A stretch of 64,000 nt of DNA from Acidobacteriota bacterium (lineage in GTDB: Bacteria; Acidobacteriota; Terriglobia; Terriglobales; Acidobacteriaceae): assembly GCA_021804965.1 (NCBI GenBank), contig JAJZGG010000007.1:1-64000 (forward strand), in the 5' to 3' direction. Under the pieces are notes generated by a model. That model made no database searches. It was not told the origin of the DNA and saw only the letters and a program-made list of their open reading frames with translations. This document shows positions 32,318 to 42,211 of this stretch, one piece after another. Position numbers and translations under genes: made by a program. Position 1 is the stretch's first letter; the number at the start of each line of letters is the position of its first letter.

Positions 32318-34318
32318 ATGGAATACATTGTTGGGATTGATCTGGGAACGACGAACTCGCTGGTGGCTTATATGCAGGGCGATGAGCCGGTGGTGATTCC
32401 CGGAGTGGATGGGTCGAATCTGGTGCCGTCGATTGTGACGCTGGACCCGCTGCCGACCGGTGGCGAAGAGGCACCACGGCCCACGGTGACGGTGGGAAAT
32501 TCGGCGCGGCGGGCACTGATTGCCACGCCGGAGCGCGCGATCTATTCCGTGAAGCGGCTGATGGGCCGCGGCGTGGAAGACATTGCCGAGGAGCTGAAGC
32601 TGTTTCCGTTTCGCCTGGCAGCCGACGTGCAGCCGGGCGAGGTGCTGCGGATTCAGCTGGGCGAGATGAGCTTTACGCCGAGCGAGATTTCGGCCTATAT
32701 TCTGCGCCAGCTGAAGCGGAATGCGGAGCGCTTTCTGGGTGCGCCGGTGAAGAAGGCTGTGATCACGGTGCCGGCGTATTTCAACGATGCGCAGCGGCAG
32801 GCGACGCGCGATGCCGGGCGCATGGCGGGGCTGGACGTACTGCGGCTGGTGAATGAGCCGACGGCGGCGGCGCTGGCGTATGGGCTGGATCGCGGCGGGG
32901 AAAGTGCGGCGCGGACGGTGGCGGTCTACGACCTGGGCGGCGGAACCTTTGACGTCTCGATTCTGAAGCTGAATGACGGCATCTTTGAAGTGGTGGCGAC
33001 CAACGGCGACACGCACCTGGGCGGGGATGATATCGACAACCTGCTGCTGGTGGTGGCGCTGGACGAGATTCGCGCCGAGCATGGGGTCGATCTGCGGCAG
33101 CAGCCGGATGCGATTCAGGCGCTGCGCAAAGCGGTGATTGAAGCTAAAATTGCGCTTTCGACGGAGCCGGTGGCAAAGCTGGACATTGAGCTGCCGGGCG
33201 GCGACCGCTACCAGCGCGAGATTCCGCGCGAGGTTTATGAGCAGCTGATTGCGCCGGTGCTGGGGCGGACGGCGGGACCGTGCAGGCAGGCGCTGGCCGA
33301 TGCCGGGATGGCTCCCGAAGAGATTGACGAAGTGGTGCTGGTGGGCGGCTCGACGCGGATTCCGGCTGTGCGCGCGCTGGTGGACGAGATCTTCCATCTG
33401 AGCGCACGCGGACGCAAGCCGCATACGGAGCTGAATCCGGACGAGGTGGTGGCGATGGGTGCGGCGGTGCAGGCCAGCATTCTGGAGGGCAGCTCGGCGG
33501 CGACCGACCAGCTGCTGCTGCTGGACGTGACCCCGCTTTCGCTGGGGATTGAGGCGCTGGGCGGCGTGGTGGCGCGGGTGCTGCAGCGCAACTCGACGAT
33601 TCCCGCCTCAGCGACCGAGCACTTTACCACCGGCGTGGATGGACAGACGAATGTCGCGATCCATGTGGTGCAGGGCGAGCGCGAACTGGCCAAGGACTGC
33701 CGTTCGCTGGCGCGTTTTGACCTGAAGGGGATTCCGCCGATGCCGGCCGGACTGCCGCGCATTGAGGTTCGCTTCCTGATCGATGCCAACGGGATTCTGC
33801 AGGTCTCCGCGCGCGAGCAGCGCTCGGGAACCGAGGCGCAGATTGAGGTGAAGCCGACCTATGGGCTGACCGACGATCAGGTGGAGGCGATGATTCTGGA
33901 CTCGTTTGATAACGCGGAGTCGGACTTTGCCGAGCGGCAGCTGATTGAGGCCAGGCTGGAGGCGGATACGATTCTGGGCGCGGTGGCACGGGCGCCGGAG
34001 AATGCGGCCTGGGCACGGCTGAGCGCGGACGAGCATGCGGCCGTCTTTGCCGCACGCGATCATCTGATTGCCGTGCATCCGGGCAGCGACCTGAAGGCGA
34101 TTCGCGAGGCGACAACGGCGCTGGATGCGGCCACGCGGCGCTTTGCCGAGCTGATGATGGACGATGCGGTTTCGCAGGCGATGCGCGGCAAGACGATGGA
34201 GTCTGCCGACCAGACGCTGAATGCAGGACAGGCCGAGATTCATGCCCCCCACCCCTTTGCCCCGGCGCAGATGGAAGAAGCAGCCGTCGCACAGACAACC
34301 GGAGAAAGCCATGACTGA
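32318..34318 (+). CDS. hscA: Hsp70-family chaperone HscA
   Basis: [50 protein letters not shown]; between hscB and fdx. Confidence 0.92.
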   Translation: MEYIVGIDLGTTNSLVAYMQGDEPVVIPGVDGSNLVPSIVTLDPLPTGGEEAPRPTVTVGNSARRALIATPERAIYSVKRLMGRGVEDIAEELKLFPFRLAADVQPGEVLRIQLGEMSFTPSEISAYILRQLKRNAERFLGAPVKKAVITVPAYFNDAQRQATRDAGRMAGLDVLRLVNEPTAAALAYGLDRGGESAARTVAVYDLGGGTFDVSILKLNDGIFEVVATNGDTHLGGDDIDNLLLVVALDEIRAEHGVDLRQQPDAIQALRKAVIEAKIALSTEPVAKLDIELPGGDRYQREIPREVYEQLIAPVLGRTAGPCRQALADAGMAPEEIDEVVLVGGSTRIPAVRALVDEIFHLSARGRKPHTELNPDEVVAMGAAVQASILEGSSAATDQLLLLDVTPLSLGIEALGGVVARVLQRNSTIPASATEHFTTGVDGQTNVAIHVVQGERELAKDCRSLARFDLKGIPPMPAGLPRIEVRFLIDANGILQVSAREQRSGTEAQIEVKPTYGLTDDQVEAMILDSFDNAESDFAERQLIEARLEADTILGAVARAPENAAWARLSADEHAAVFAARDHLIAVHPGSDLKAIREATTALDAATRRFAELMMDDAVSQAMRGKTMESADQTLNAGQAEIHAPHPFAPAQMEEAAVAQTTGESHD

Positions 34319-34733
34319 AGCAAGCAACGAGAAAAAGCCGATCCCTGCCGACAAGCTGGTGCGCGTAACCTTTGAGCCGGAGGGCCGCACGGTGGAGTTT
34401 GAGTTTGGCACGCTGCCCTATGACCACCACGGCAAACCGATGTCGTTTCTGGACGTGGCGGAGAACTTTGATGTGTTTCTGGACCATGCCTGCGGCGGCT
34501 CCTGCGCCTGCACCACCTGCCATGTGTGGGTGAAGCAGGGCGAGGCGGGCATCAGCGAGGCCGACGACGATGAGCTGGACCGGCTGGACATGGCCGCAGA
34601 CCAGCAGCTGAACAGCCGGCTGGGTTGCCAGGCCGTGATTACGCAGCCGGGCAGCTATGTGGTGGAGATTCCGCGCTGGAACCGGAATTACGTCTCCGAA
34701 GGCAAGCCGCTGACGCTGGCGGAAAACAAGTGA
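34311..34733 (+). CDS. fdx: ISC-type [2Fe-2S] ferredoxin
   Basis: [16 protein letters not shown]...LGCQAVI; overlaps the hscA stop by 8 bp. Confidence 0.93.
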   Translation: MTEASNEKKPIPADKLVRVTFEPEGRTVEFEFGTLPYDHHGKPMSFLDVAENFDVFLDHACGGSCACTTCHVWVKQGEAGISEADDDELDRLDMAADQQLNSRLGCQAVITQPGSYVVEIPRWNRNYVSEGKPLTLAENK

Positions 34734-34737
34734 GGGA

Positions 34738-34956
34738 ATGGCGATGCCGCGTGAAATCGACTGGACCGATGCCGAGGAGATCGGCATTCAGCTGTTTGAG
34801 AAATATCCCGACCTGGACCCGCTGACGGTGCGGTTCACGGACCTGCACCGCTACGTGGTGGAGCTGCCGGGGTTCTCCGACGACCCGAACAAGTCCAACG
34901 AGGCCCGGCTGGAGGCGATCCAGATGGCCTGGTATGAGGAATATCAGGACGCCTGA
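34738..34956 (+). CDS. iscX: IscX
   Basis: IDWTDAEEIGIQLFEKYPDLDPLTVRFTDLHRYVVELPGFSDDPNKSNEARLEAIQMAWYEE. Confidence 0.93.
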   Translation: MAMPREIDWTDAEEIGIQLFEKYPDLDPLTVRFTDLHRYVVELPGFSDDPNKSNEARLEAIQMAWYEEYQDA

Positions 34957-34983
34957 GGGGATGCGTGGCCGGGCGCCGGAACG

Positions 34984-35637
34984 CTAGTCGCGGTAGCGAT
35001 GCGGCCGACGGCGGTCGGTCCAGCCGAAGGCGTTGCGGCGCAGCTCGATGGTGGGGTTGCCGTCGGGCAGCAGATAGACCTCGGCGATGTCGAAGCGGGT
35101 CTTCTGCGGACGCAGCGCTGACGGGATCGATCGGAGATAGAGCCGGGCCATGTGGCGCAGCATGCGGCGCTTGCCGGCGTGGACCGAGAGCAGTGCGGGA
35201 ATCCAGCCGCGGCTGGAACGGGTTTTGACCTCGATAAAGCTGAGCGTGCTGCCCTCCATGGCCACCAGGTCCAGGTCGCCATGCTCGTGGGGACTGCGCC
35301 AGCGGCGCGCTAGCACCTTCCATCCCCTGCCCTGCAGATGCCAGTAGACGAGATCCTCGCCGCGCTGGCCAAGCACGAGGTGGGCGGGGCTGCGCCGGGC
35401 CCCCGGCAACCGCCGGTTGACGGCAGCCAGCACCGAACCCAGAGCCTGCACCATCCCGGCCCAGAGCCGCGCTGCAAGGCGGCTGGAGGCGGATGCCGGC
35501 TGCGGCCGGTGCCAGGCGTGCAGCAACTTCTGGCGCTGGCCGTGGCGGGGCCTCATTGGCTGCCACCTGCCACCCGCAGCAGGGTAGGCAGCGCGAGGCA
35601 GCGGGTGGGTGGAGTGGGCATGATGGGATGGTTCCAT
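34984..35637 (-). CDS. YraN/UPF0102 endonuclease-like protein
   Basis: GQRGEDLVYWHLQGRGWKVLARRWRSPHEHGDLDLVAMEGSTLSFIEVKTRS. Confidence 0.85.
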   Translation of the reverse strand: MEPSHHAHSTHPLPRAAYPAAGGRWQPMRPRHGQRQKLLHAWHRPQPASASSRLAARLWAGMVQALGSVLAAVNRRLPGARRSPAHLVLGQRGEDLVYWHLQGRGWKVLARRWRSPHEHGDLDLVAMEGSTLSFIEVKTRSSRGWIPALLSVHAGKRRMLRHMARLYLRSIPSALRPQKTRFDIAEVYLLPDGNPTIELRRNAFGWTDRRRPHRYRD

Positions 35638-35826
35638 AGTCGGCGGCGGCTGGCAATCCCCCCGGCTGGAGGGTGCTGCGCTGCCGGGGAGTCCAGCCCG
35701 GTCCAAGAGTGTGGCCGGTCCAGGAGCTCTGCAAGGCGTGGTACGCAGGAGGGCCAGAGCTTTGACAGTCCAGAGGCAAGTTGTTAGCCTAGAGTTGAGC
35801 GCGTCTGCGCTTGCCTGCCTCACTGC

Positions 35827-35904
35827 GTCCCCGTCGTCTAGCCCGGCCCAGGACACCGCCCTTTCACGGCGATAACACGGGTTCAAATCCCGTCGGGGAC
35901 GCCA
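35827..35904 (+). tRNA. tRNA-Glu (TTC)
   Basis: GTCCCCGTCGTCTAGCCCGGCCCAGGACACCGCCCTTTCACGGCGATAACACGGGTTCAAATCCCGTCGGGGACGCCA; anticodon TTC, encoded CCA. Confidence 0.95.
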
Positions 35905-36109
35905 AGAAGACAACAGAAAATAAATAACTTAGCAAAACAGGCCAAAACCCATACTTAAAATCTACTTAAACTAGCGTTGTCTGTCAGCATTCCCGCGTTT
36001 AAGCCCCGCGAGCCTGTTTAAGTTCGCCGCTGCGCTCCAGCCCCGGCAGATTCGCTGGGCATAACGCAGCTTCCATGTTAACGTCACGGCAAAAGGGGGT
36101 AAGACAGAC

Positions 36110-36343
36110 ATGAAAAGGCGAGTACGCAAGCCGCCGTGTGATGGATGCAGCGAAGTCCATTCAAGGGATGCCATCATTGAAACGGGACTAGAGGCAACAG
36201 GGATCTGTAACGTATGCAAAGAGGATGTGCTATTCGATTCTCTTGGCAACGGCAAGTACCGGCCTCAATACCATCTGCCGAAGAAGCCGCGCCGCGCAAC
36301 TCAACTTCCGGGCCAGCGACGAATGTATAGGCGCTCACGGTAG
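36110..36343 (+). CDS. Hypothetical 77-aa double-CxxC small protein
   Basis: RBS-like GGGGGTAA before ATG; MKRRVRKPPCDGCSEVHSRDAIIETGLEATGICNVCKEDVLFDS.... Confidence 0.5.
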   Translation: MKRRVRKPPCDGCSEVHSRDAIIETGLEATGICNVCKEDVLFDSLGNGKYRPQYHLPKKPRRATQLPGQRRMYRRSR

Positions 36344-36435
36344 GCATCACAAACACGGATTGCCGGTACGCCGTTGCCACTGCTCAAAGGCTCTATTCAA
36401 GGTGTCTATTCACGGCTAAAAGAAATGGCTTAAAC

Positions 36436-36453
36436 TGTAGCTTGCGGGCTACA
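36436..36453. promoter_or_regulatory. Candidate TA operator
   Basis: Inverted repeat TGTAGCttgcggGCTACA directly upstream of the toxin GTG start. Confidence 0.45.
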
Positions 36454-36461
36454 ATTGGGCT

Positions 36462-36755
36462 GTGATTGAGATTCGGGAGACTGAGACGTTCTCAGGCTGG
36501 CTGCGGGCGCTTCGGGACTCCCAGGCAAGAGCGAGGATTGCTGCGCGGATGCGGCGTCTGGCATTCGGCAATCCAGGAGACGTGAAACCTGTAGGGGAAG
36601 GTGTCAGCGAGTTGCGAATTCACTACGGGCCGGGATACCAGGTGTATTACATCCAACGTGGTGCGGTATTGATTCTCCTACTTTGCGGTGGAGACAAGAA
36701 CACCCAATCAAGGGATATTGAAACAGCCAAGCGGCTGGCAAAGGAGACGGAATGA
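36462..36755 (+). CDS. RelE/HigB-family addiction-module toxin
   Basis: MIEIRETETFSGWLRALRDSQARARIAARMRRL...GVSELRIHYGPGYQVYYIQRG...LLLCGGDKNTQSRDIETAKRLA. Confidence 0.88.
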   Translation: MIEIRETETFSGWLRALRDSQARARIAARMRRLAFGNPGDVKPVGEGVSELRIHYGPGYQVYYIQRGAVLILLLCGGDKNTQSRDIETAKRLAKETE

Positions 36756-37069
36756 GCGCAGTAAAGACAAAACCGTTTGACCCGGCTGAGTACCTTGACG
36801 ATACCGAATCCATTGCTGCCTACATGAGTGAGGCGCTGGAGAGTGAAAACCCGGCGTTTATCGCGGATGCGCTGGGCGTTGTAGCCCGTGCTCGTGGAAT
36901 GAGTGAAGTTGCGCGGGAAGCTGGAGTATCGCGAGAGAGCCTTTATCGTGCTTTGAGCGCAGATGGCAACCCGGAGTTCGCCACCGTCCTGCGAGTGGTG
37001 CGGGCATTAGGTCTACAGCTCTCCGCTATTCCAGCTCAACAACGGAAATCCGCGCAAACAACGCAGTGA
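36752..37069 (+). CDS. HigA-like addiction-module antidote
   Basis: FDPAEYLDDTESIAAYMSEAL...FIADALGVVARARGMSEVAREAGVSRESLYRALS; ATGA overlap with toxin. Confidence 0.88.
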   Translation: MSAVKTKPFDPAEYLDDTESIAAYMSEALESENPAFIADALGVVARARGMSEVAREAGVSRESLYRALSADGNPEFATVLRVVRALGLQLSAIPAQQRKSAQTTQ

Positions 37070-37167
37070 GTGAACGCAGAGGGCCGAGAAAATTGCTACA
37101 GGCCGTATTCGCCTGCCCACGGAACTCTGCCAGTTGAACCTGAAGTTCTCTCCGCATGGAAGCAGGG

Positions 37168-37764
37168 CTAATGGGCTGGGCGGGAGCCGGCGATGAGGAT
37201 ATCCACGAGGCGGCGTGCGCTTTGCTGCCATTCTGTGGTGTCTGTGACGTGGGCGACGCCGACCAGCGCGCGTAGGAGGTCGGCAGGCTCGGTATCCGGG
37301 CGAAGATCGCCGGTTTGGATGGCGCGCGCGACGAGGGCGCTGACGGCCTGCTGGATTTGCAGGTAGGAGGCCTCGAAGATCTGCTTGGGATCCTCGACCA
37401 GCTCCTTGAGGGCGGGCGCGATGAGCTGTTTGGCGGCGATGGCTTCCACGAACAGGAGCAGCCAGGCGCGGAGAGCCTCGAGGGGTGGCAGGGTGTCGGC
37501 GAATCGGCGTTGTGCTGCGGCCAGTTTTTCCATTTCTGTGCGGTAGACGGCCTTGAGCAGGTCGGCACGCGTGGGGAAGTGTCGATACAGGGTTCCGGCG
37601 CCGACCTGGGCCTGACGGGCAATCTCATCGAGACTGGCCGAGGCGCCGGCGCGGGAGAAGACCTCTCTGGCCACGTCGAGGATGCGCTCGCGATTGCGCA
37701 GAGCATCGGTGCGAGGCTTGCGGGGTGGTTGGGCTGCGGCGCGTCTGGATTTTTCTTTTGCCAT
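37168..37764 (-). CDS. TetR-family transcriptional regulator
   Basis: RERILDVAREVFSRAGASASLDEIARQAQVGAGTLYRHFPTRADLLKAVY. Confidence 0.9.
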   Translation of the reverse strand: MAKEKSRRAAAQPPRKPRTDALRNRERILDVAREVFSRAGASASLDEIARQAQVGAGTLYRHFPTRADLLKAVYRTEMEKLAAAQRRFADTLPPLEALRAWLLLFVEAIAAKQLIAPALKELVEDPKQIFEASYLQIQQAVSALVARAIQTGDLRPDTEPADLLRALVGVAHVTDTTEWQQSARRLVDILIAGSRPAH

Positions 37765-37821
37765 TCACAAACTTTCTGCAACCGGAGGAGCCGTTTGGCA
37801 ATCTGAAGTCATGTGACTATG

Positions 37822-37836
37822 CGGAGACTGTCTCCG
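37822..37836. promoter_or_regulatory. Candidate TetR operator
   Basis: Perfect palindrome CGGAGAC-T-GTCTCCG between divergent TetR and oxidoreductase genes. Confidence 0.5.
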
Positions 37837-37914
37837 TTTTGTAGGTCATCGCGGTGATGTCTTCACCACCGTACACATTGGGCAACGGAAGAATCAATCC
37901 AGTTGGAGGAAACG

Positions 37915-38814
37915 ATGCGGGTTTTTGTGACGGGTGCGACGGGATTTGTTGGCTATGCGGTTGTGCAGGAGCTTTTGGGGGCCGGTCATACGGTCCTTGG
38001 ACTGGCACGCTCGGAGCCGGGAGCGCAGGCGCTGATGGCTGCCGGTGCTGCGGTGCAACGCGGTGATCTGGAAGACCTGGAGAGCCTGCGGCGTGGAGCG
38101 GCGGCATCGGATGCCGTGATCCATACTGCGTTCCGGCATGACTGGTCGCGGTTTGCCGAGAGTTGCGCACTGGACAAGCGTGCGATTGAAGCGATGGGCG
38201 AGGTGCTGCGGGATTCCAGCCGCCCGTTCCTGATCACGGGTGGGCTGGCCGTGATTGCTCCGGGGCGACCTGCCGAGGAGGAGGATCCGCCGGTACCTGT
38301 ATCCGGCTCATATCCGCGCGCCTCGGAGGCGACAGCAGCGGCTCTGGAGGCGCAGGGCGTGAGCACGGCGGTTGTGCGGCTTCCGCAGGTTCACGACACG
38401 GCCAGGCAGGGACTGGTCAGCTATCTGATTGCAGTGGCGCGGGAGAAGGGTGTTTCCGCCTACGTGGGCGAAGGGCAGACGCGCTGGGCTGCGGTGCATC
38501 GCGCGGATGCTGCGCGGCTCTACCGGCTTGCACTGGAAAAGCATGCGACGGGGCGGCGGTATCATGCGGTGGCGGAAGTGGGAGTCACGCTGCGGGAGAT
38601 TGCGGAGGCGATTGGCGAGGGATTGCAGGTGCCGGTGCGCTCAATTCCGCAGGAGCAGGCGCAGGAGCATTTTGGATTTCTGGGAGCCTTTGCGGGGATG
38701 AATCTGCAGGGCGCCAGCGGGAAGACACGCGAGTGGCTGGGATGGAATCCGGAAGGCCCAGGCCTGATCGCGGATCTGAAACAGATGGACTATGGGCAGG
38801 CCATAACAAGGTAA
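37915..38814 (+). CDS. NAD-dependent epimerase/dehydratase-like (extended SDR) protein
   Basis: MRVFVTGATGFVGYAVVQELLGAGHTVLGLARS. Confidence 0.85.
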   Translation: MRVFVTGATGFVGYAVVQELLGAGHTVLGLARSEPGAQALMAAGAAVQRGDLEDLESLRRGAAASDAVIHTAFRHDWSRFAESCALDKRAIEAMGEVLRDSSRPFLITGGLAVIAPGRPAEEEDPPVPVSGSYPRASEATAAALEAQGVSTAVVRLPQVHDTARQGLVSYLIAVAREKGVSAYVGEGQTRWAAVHRADAARLYRLALEKHATGRRYHAVAEVGVTLREIAEAIGEGLQVPVRSIPQEQAQEHFGFLGAFAGMNLQGASGKTREWLGWNPEGPGLIADLKQMDYGQAITR

Positions 38815-38861
38815 GTTGTGTGCAGCTGCGAACTCAACGGAACAGAGCAGGGGAAGGAGAA

Positions 38862-39734
38862 ATGAAGATGAAGAAGACATGGTTGATTACCGGTGCATCG
38901 CGAGGCTTTGGTCGCATCTGGGCGGAGGCAGCCCTGGAACGCGGCGATCAGGTGACCGCGACGGCGCGCAAAGTGGAGGATGTGGCCGACCTGAAGGAGC
39001 GCTTTGGCGATGCGGTGCTTCCGCTGGCCCTGGACGTGACCAATGCCGAGCAGGTGAAGCGGGTGGTGCCGCAGGCCTTCGCGCACTTTGGCCGGCTCGA
39101 CGTGCTGGTGAACAATGCGGGCACGAGCTTTTTTGGCGCGACGGAAGAGGCGAGCGACGAGCAGATTCGCGATCTGTTTGATGTGAACTACATCGGCATG
39201 ATTCGCGTGCTGCGGGCAGCGTTGCCGCTGCTGCGGCAGCAGGGCAGCGGGCATATTCTGGGTGTTTCCAGCGGATTGGGCATCACGTCGATGCCGCTGA
39301 TCGGCTACTACTGCGCCACCAAATGGGCGGTGGAGGCGATGCACGAGGCGCTGGCGCAGGAGGTGAAAGCCTTCGGCCTTCACGTGACCCTGGTGGAGCC
39401 GGGAGCGTATGCAACCGAGTTTGGCAAGGACTCAGGGATTGCCGATGGCATGGAAGCATACGCGGAGTTCCGGAAGCGGTTTGTGTCGATGCTGGCCGGG
39501 GTGGAACGCGGCGATCCGGATGCAACGGCAGAGGCAGTGCTGAAGCTGGTGGATGCGGAGAATCCCCCCTTGCGACTGGGGTTGGGGTCTACGATTCTGC
39601 CGCGGGCACGCGCTGCCTATGCCGAGCGGCTGGCCACGTGGGAGGCATGGGATGACGTTGCCAACGCTGCGATGGGCGTGCCGAAGACGAAGAGCCTTGC
39701 CTGGGTGGATCGGTTGGTTCAGGAACAGGCATGA
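38862..39734 (+). CDS. Classical SDR oxidoreductase
   Basis: WLITGASRGFGRIWAEAAL, LVNNAGTSFFG, YYCATKWAVEAMHEAL. Confidence 0.9.
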   Translation: MKMKKTWLITGASRGFGRIWAEAALERGDQVTATARKVEDVADLKERFGDAVLPLALDVTNAEQVKRVVPQAFAHFGRLDVLVNNAGTSFFGATEEASDEQIRDLFDVNYIGMIRVLRAALPLLRQQGSGHILGVSSGLGITSMPLIGYYCATKWAVEAMHEALAQEVKAFGLHVTLVEPGAYATEFGKDSGIADGMEAYAEFRKRFVSMLAGVERGDPDATAEAVLKLVDAENPPLRLGLGSTILPRARAAYAERLATWEAWDDVANAAMGVPKTKSLAWVDRLVQEQA

Positions 39735-39884
39735 CGCTGGAATTGCAGGCTGGATTCCAGATGCAGAACCAATCACGGGTCGTGGGAATGCATGCACCAG
39801 CGACCCGTGAGTGTGCAATGTGTCCGGCATCACCGCGGAGTTTGCTCCGAGGGTGCGACACATGCAGATTGCGAATTGAGTGAA

Positions 39885-41018
39885 TCAGGCAGGGATGGCC
39901 CGATGTTGGGCTAGGGCCGTGCGAAGTACGGCGGCGACGCGTTCCTGCTGATGGGGCTGGATGCGATTGAAGAAGGGAAGAGCCAGTGTGCGGCGCGCCA
40001 GGGATTCGGTGAGCGGGAGCGGTGCAGTGTGGCCGTACTGCTGCAGGGCTGGCTGCAGGTGGATGGGTGGAAAGTAGCGGCCGGTGGCTATTCCGTGACC
40101 AGCCAGTTCCGCCTGTACCGAGTCGCGATCGACGGACTGTGGCAGGCGCACGACGTAAACAAACCAGCTGATCTCCCGGTGCGGCAGGGCGAGCGGCGGC
40201 AGCTCGAGTTCGGGGATGTCTGCAAGCAGAGCGTGGTAGCGGAGAGCAACGGCGCGGCGCTGCTCCAGGATCTGATCGAGGCGCTGCAACTGCACACGAC
40301 CCAGGGCGCATGCCAGCTCAGAGAGCCGATAGTTGTAACCCGGCTCTGCGTGATCGAGCCATTCGCTGCCGGGGTTGCGCCCCTGATTGCGCAGGCGGCG
40401 CAGGCGGGCGGCGTATGCCGGATTGCGGGTGAGGACGGCGCCACCCTCGCCGGTGGTGATCTGCTTGTTGGGGTAGAAGCCAAGAATGGCAAGGTCGCCG
40501 AGGCTTCCTGCCTGCTGGTTGCAATACCGTGCGCCGATGGCTTCGCAGGCGTCCTCGACCAGGGCGAGATGATGCCGCTGGGCAATGGTGCGGAGTGCAT
40601 CCATGGGCGCGGGCACGCCGAATGTGTGCACGGCGAGAATGGCGCGCGTGCGCGGAGTGATGGCCTGCTCGACGGCTGCGGGATCGAGATTCAGAGTATG
40701 GGGGTCGATCTCTGCGAAGACAGGCCGCGCACCCACCTGAAGCACTGCTCCCGCAACGGCGACAAAGGCGAAGGATGGAACGATCACTTCGTGGCCTGCG
40801 CCGATGCCCAGGGTGAGCAGCGAAAGATGAAGTCCGGCAGTGCCGCTGCTGACGGCAATGGCGTGCTCGACGCCGTGTGATGCGGCAAGCTCCGATTCAA
40901 ATGCGGCAAGTTCCGGGCCAAGGCTGAGATGAGGTGTGCGGAGAACTGCGACGACGGCTGCAATTTCAGCTTCGGTAATGTCGGGCGCGGAGAGCGGAAT
41001 GCCTGCAGTCATATGCAC
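39885..41018 (-). CDS. DegT/DnrJ/EryC1/StrS sugar aminotransferase
   Basis: VEHAIAVSSGTAGLHLSLLTLG, DACEAIGARYCNQQAGSLGDLAILGFYPNKQITTGEGGAVLT. Confidence 0.9.
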   Translation of the reverse strand: MHMTAGIPLSAPDITEAEIAAVVAVLRTPHLSLGPELAAFESELAASHGVEHAIAVSSGTAGLHLSLLTLGIGAGHEVIVPSFAFVAVAGAVLQVGARPVFAEIDPHTLNLDPAAVEQAITPRTRAILAVHTFGVPAPMDALRTIAQRHHLALVEDACEAIGARYCNQQAGSLGDLAILGFYPNKQITTGEGGAVLTRNPAYAARLRRLRNQGRNPGSEWLDHAEPGYNYRLSELACALGRVQLQRLDQILEQRRAVALRYHALLADIPELELPPLALPHREISWFVYVVRLPQSVDRDSVQAELAGHGIATGRYFPPIHLQPALQQYGHTAPLPLTESLARRTLALPFFNRIQPHQQERVAAVLRTALAQHRAIPA

Positions 41019-42211
41019 TCCGAAGGCAGAGCCGCGGCAGGCACGGGTACCGGCTGCTTGATCAGCAGTTCGGAGAGCGGGACGGACTGGAGCACGTCTG
41101 CAATGGTGCAGGCGGCAGTGCCGTTGCCGTAAGGGTTCTGCATACCGGCCAGACTGCGACGAAATGCCGGATCAAGCGCGCGGGCAAGCGCGGTGCAGAT
41201 GGCAGCAGGCTCGGCGGGCACACTGAGGGTGTTCTGCGCACGTTCGCGTCCCTGTTGGCGCATGCCCACGTTGACGACAGGAAGAGCGAAGGATGCGGCT
41301 TCCATGATGCCGCTGGAGGAGTTGCCGATGAGCAGGTCAGCCTGGGCAAGCAGGCTCCAGTAGGTGACGGGATCAAGGTTGACGAAGACGTGGGTTTGCA
41401 CGCGGCGGGAGGCCAGTGCACGGGTGCGCTCGACGAGAGCGAGGCCACCGGCATCGGCGTTGGGGTAGACGAAGAGAAGCTGACCAGGTGCCTGCTCGAT
41501 GGCGGCAAAGAAGGCGTCGGCCTCGGCATTGGTGTCGCGAAGGATGGTGACAGGATGCCAGGCGGCAACGATCGTGGGGTGTGCAAGGGAAATGCCAAGT
41601 CGGGCTTCCAACTGCGCACGATTGAGAAGTGGGGAGCGGCGCAGATGATCGAGCGAAGGAGCGCCGGCATGGTGGACGCGCCAGGGCTCTTCTCCCATGG
41701 CAATGACGCGCTGACGCGCCGTTGGGGTGGAGGTGAAGTGGACGTGCGCCAGCTTGGTGAGGGCGTTGCGAACCTGATCGTCGATGGCACCCTGGCTGAC
41801 CTCGCCGCCTTCAATGTGGGCGATGGGGATGCGGAGTGCGAGTGCGGTGGCCGCGGGTGCGAGCATCTCATAGCGGTCGGCGATGAGCAGCAGAATGTCT
41901 GGCCGCCAGTGGGTGAGCGCATCGGCAAGACCGAGAATCGCAATGCCGATGGTCTTTGCCATGCCTGTGTCGGTGTCGGAGTTGAGAAGGCATTCGATGC
42001 GGGCCTGGATGGGAAATCCATCGTGCTCGATTGCGGTTACGGTGCTGCCGAAATGCGGCGAAAGATGGGAGCCGAGGACGAAGACTCCAAGCTCGACTTC
42101 CGGACGGCTGGCCAGTTCGCGCAGCGGCCAGTAGAGATGGCTGTAGTCGGCGCGTGAGGTGGTGACGACTCCGATGCGACGCCGTGCCGAGGGTGCGGAA
42201 TCGAAGCTCAT
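41009..42211 (-). CDS. UDP-N-acetylglucosamine 2-epimerase (hydrolysing), NeuC/LegG type
   Basis: IGVVTTSRADYSHLYWPL, LLIADRYEMLAPAATALALRIPIAHIEGGEVSQGAIDDQVRNALTKLAHVHF, LLIGNSSSGIMEA. Confidence 0.88.
   Translation of the reverse strand: MSFDSAPSARRRIGVVTTSRADYSHLYWPLRELASRPEVELGVFVLGSHLSPHFGSTVTAIEHDGFPIQARIECLLNSDTDTGMAKTIGIAILGLADALTHWRPDILLLIADRYEMLAPAATALALRIPIAHIEGGEVSQGAIDDQVRNALTKLAHVHFTSTPTARQRVIAMGEEPWRVHHAGAPSLDHLRRSPLLNRAQLEARLGISLAHPTIVAAWHPVTILRDTNAEADAFFAAIEQAPGQLLFVYPNADAGGLALVERTRALASRRVQTHVFVNLDPVTYWSLLAQADLLIGNSSSGIMEAASFALPVVNVGMRQQGRERAQNTLSVPAEPAAICTALARALDPAFRRSLAGMQNPYGNGTAACTIADVLQSVPLSELLIKQPVPVPAAALPSECI

Noticed and set aside
35638-35913. N-terminal extension of the YraN ORF to 35913
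   Set aside because: The extension is antisense to tRNA-Glu; Met at 35637 used instead.
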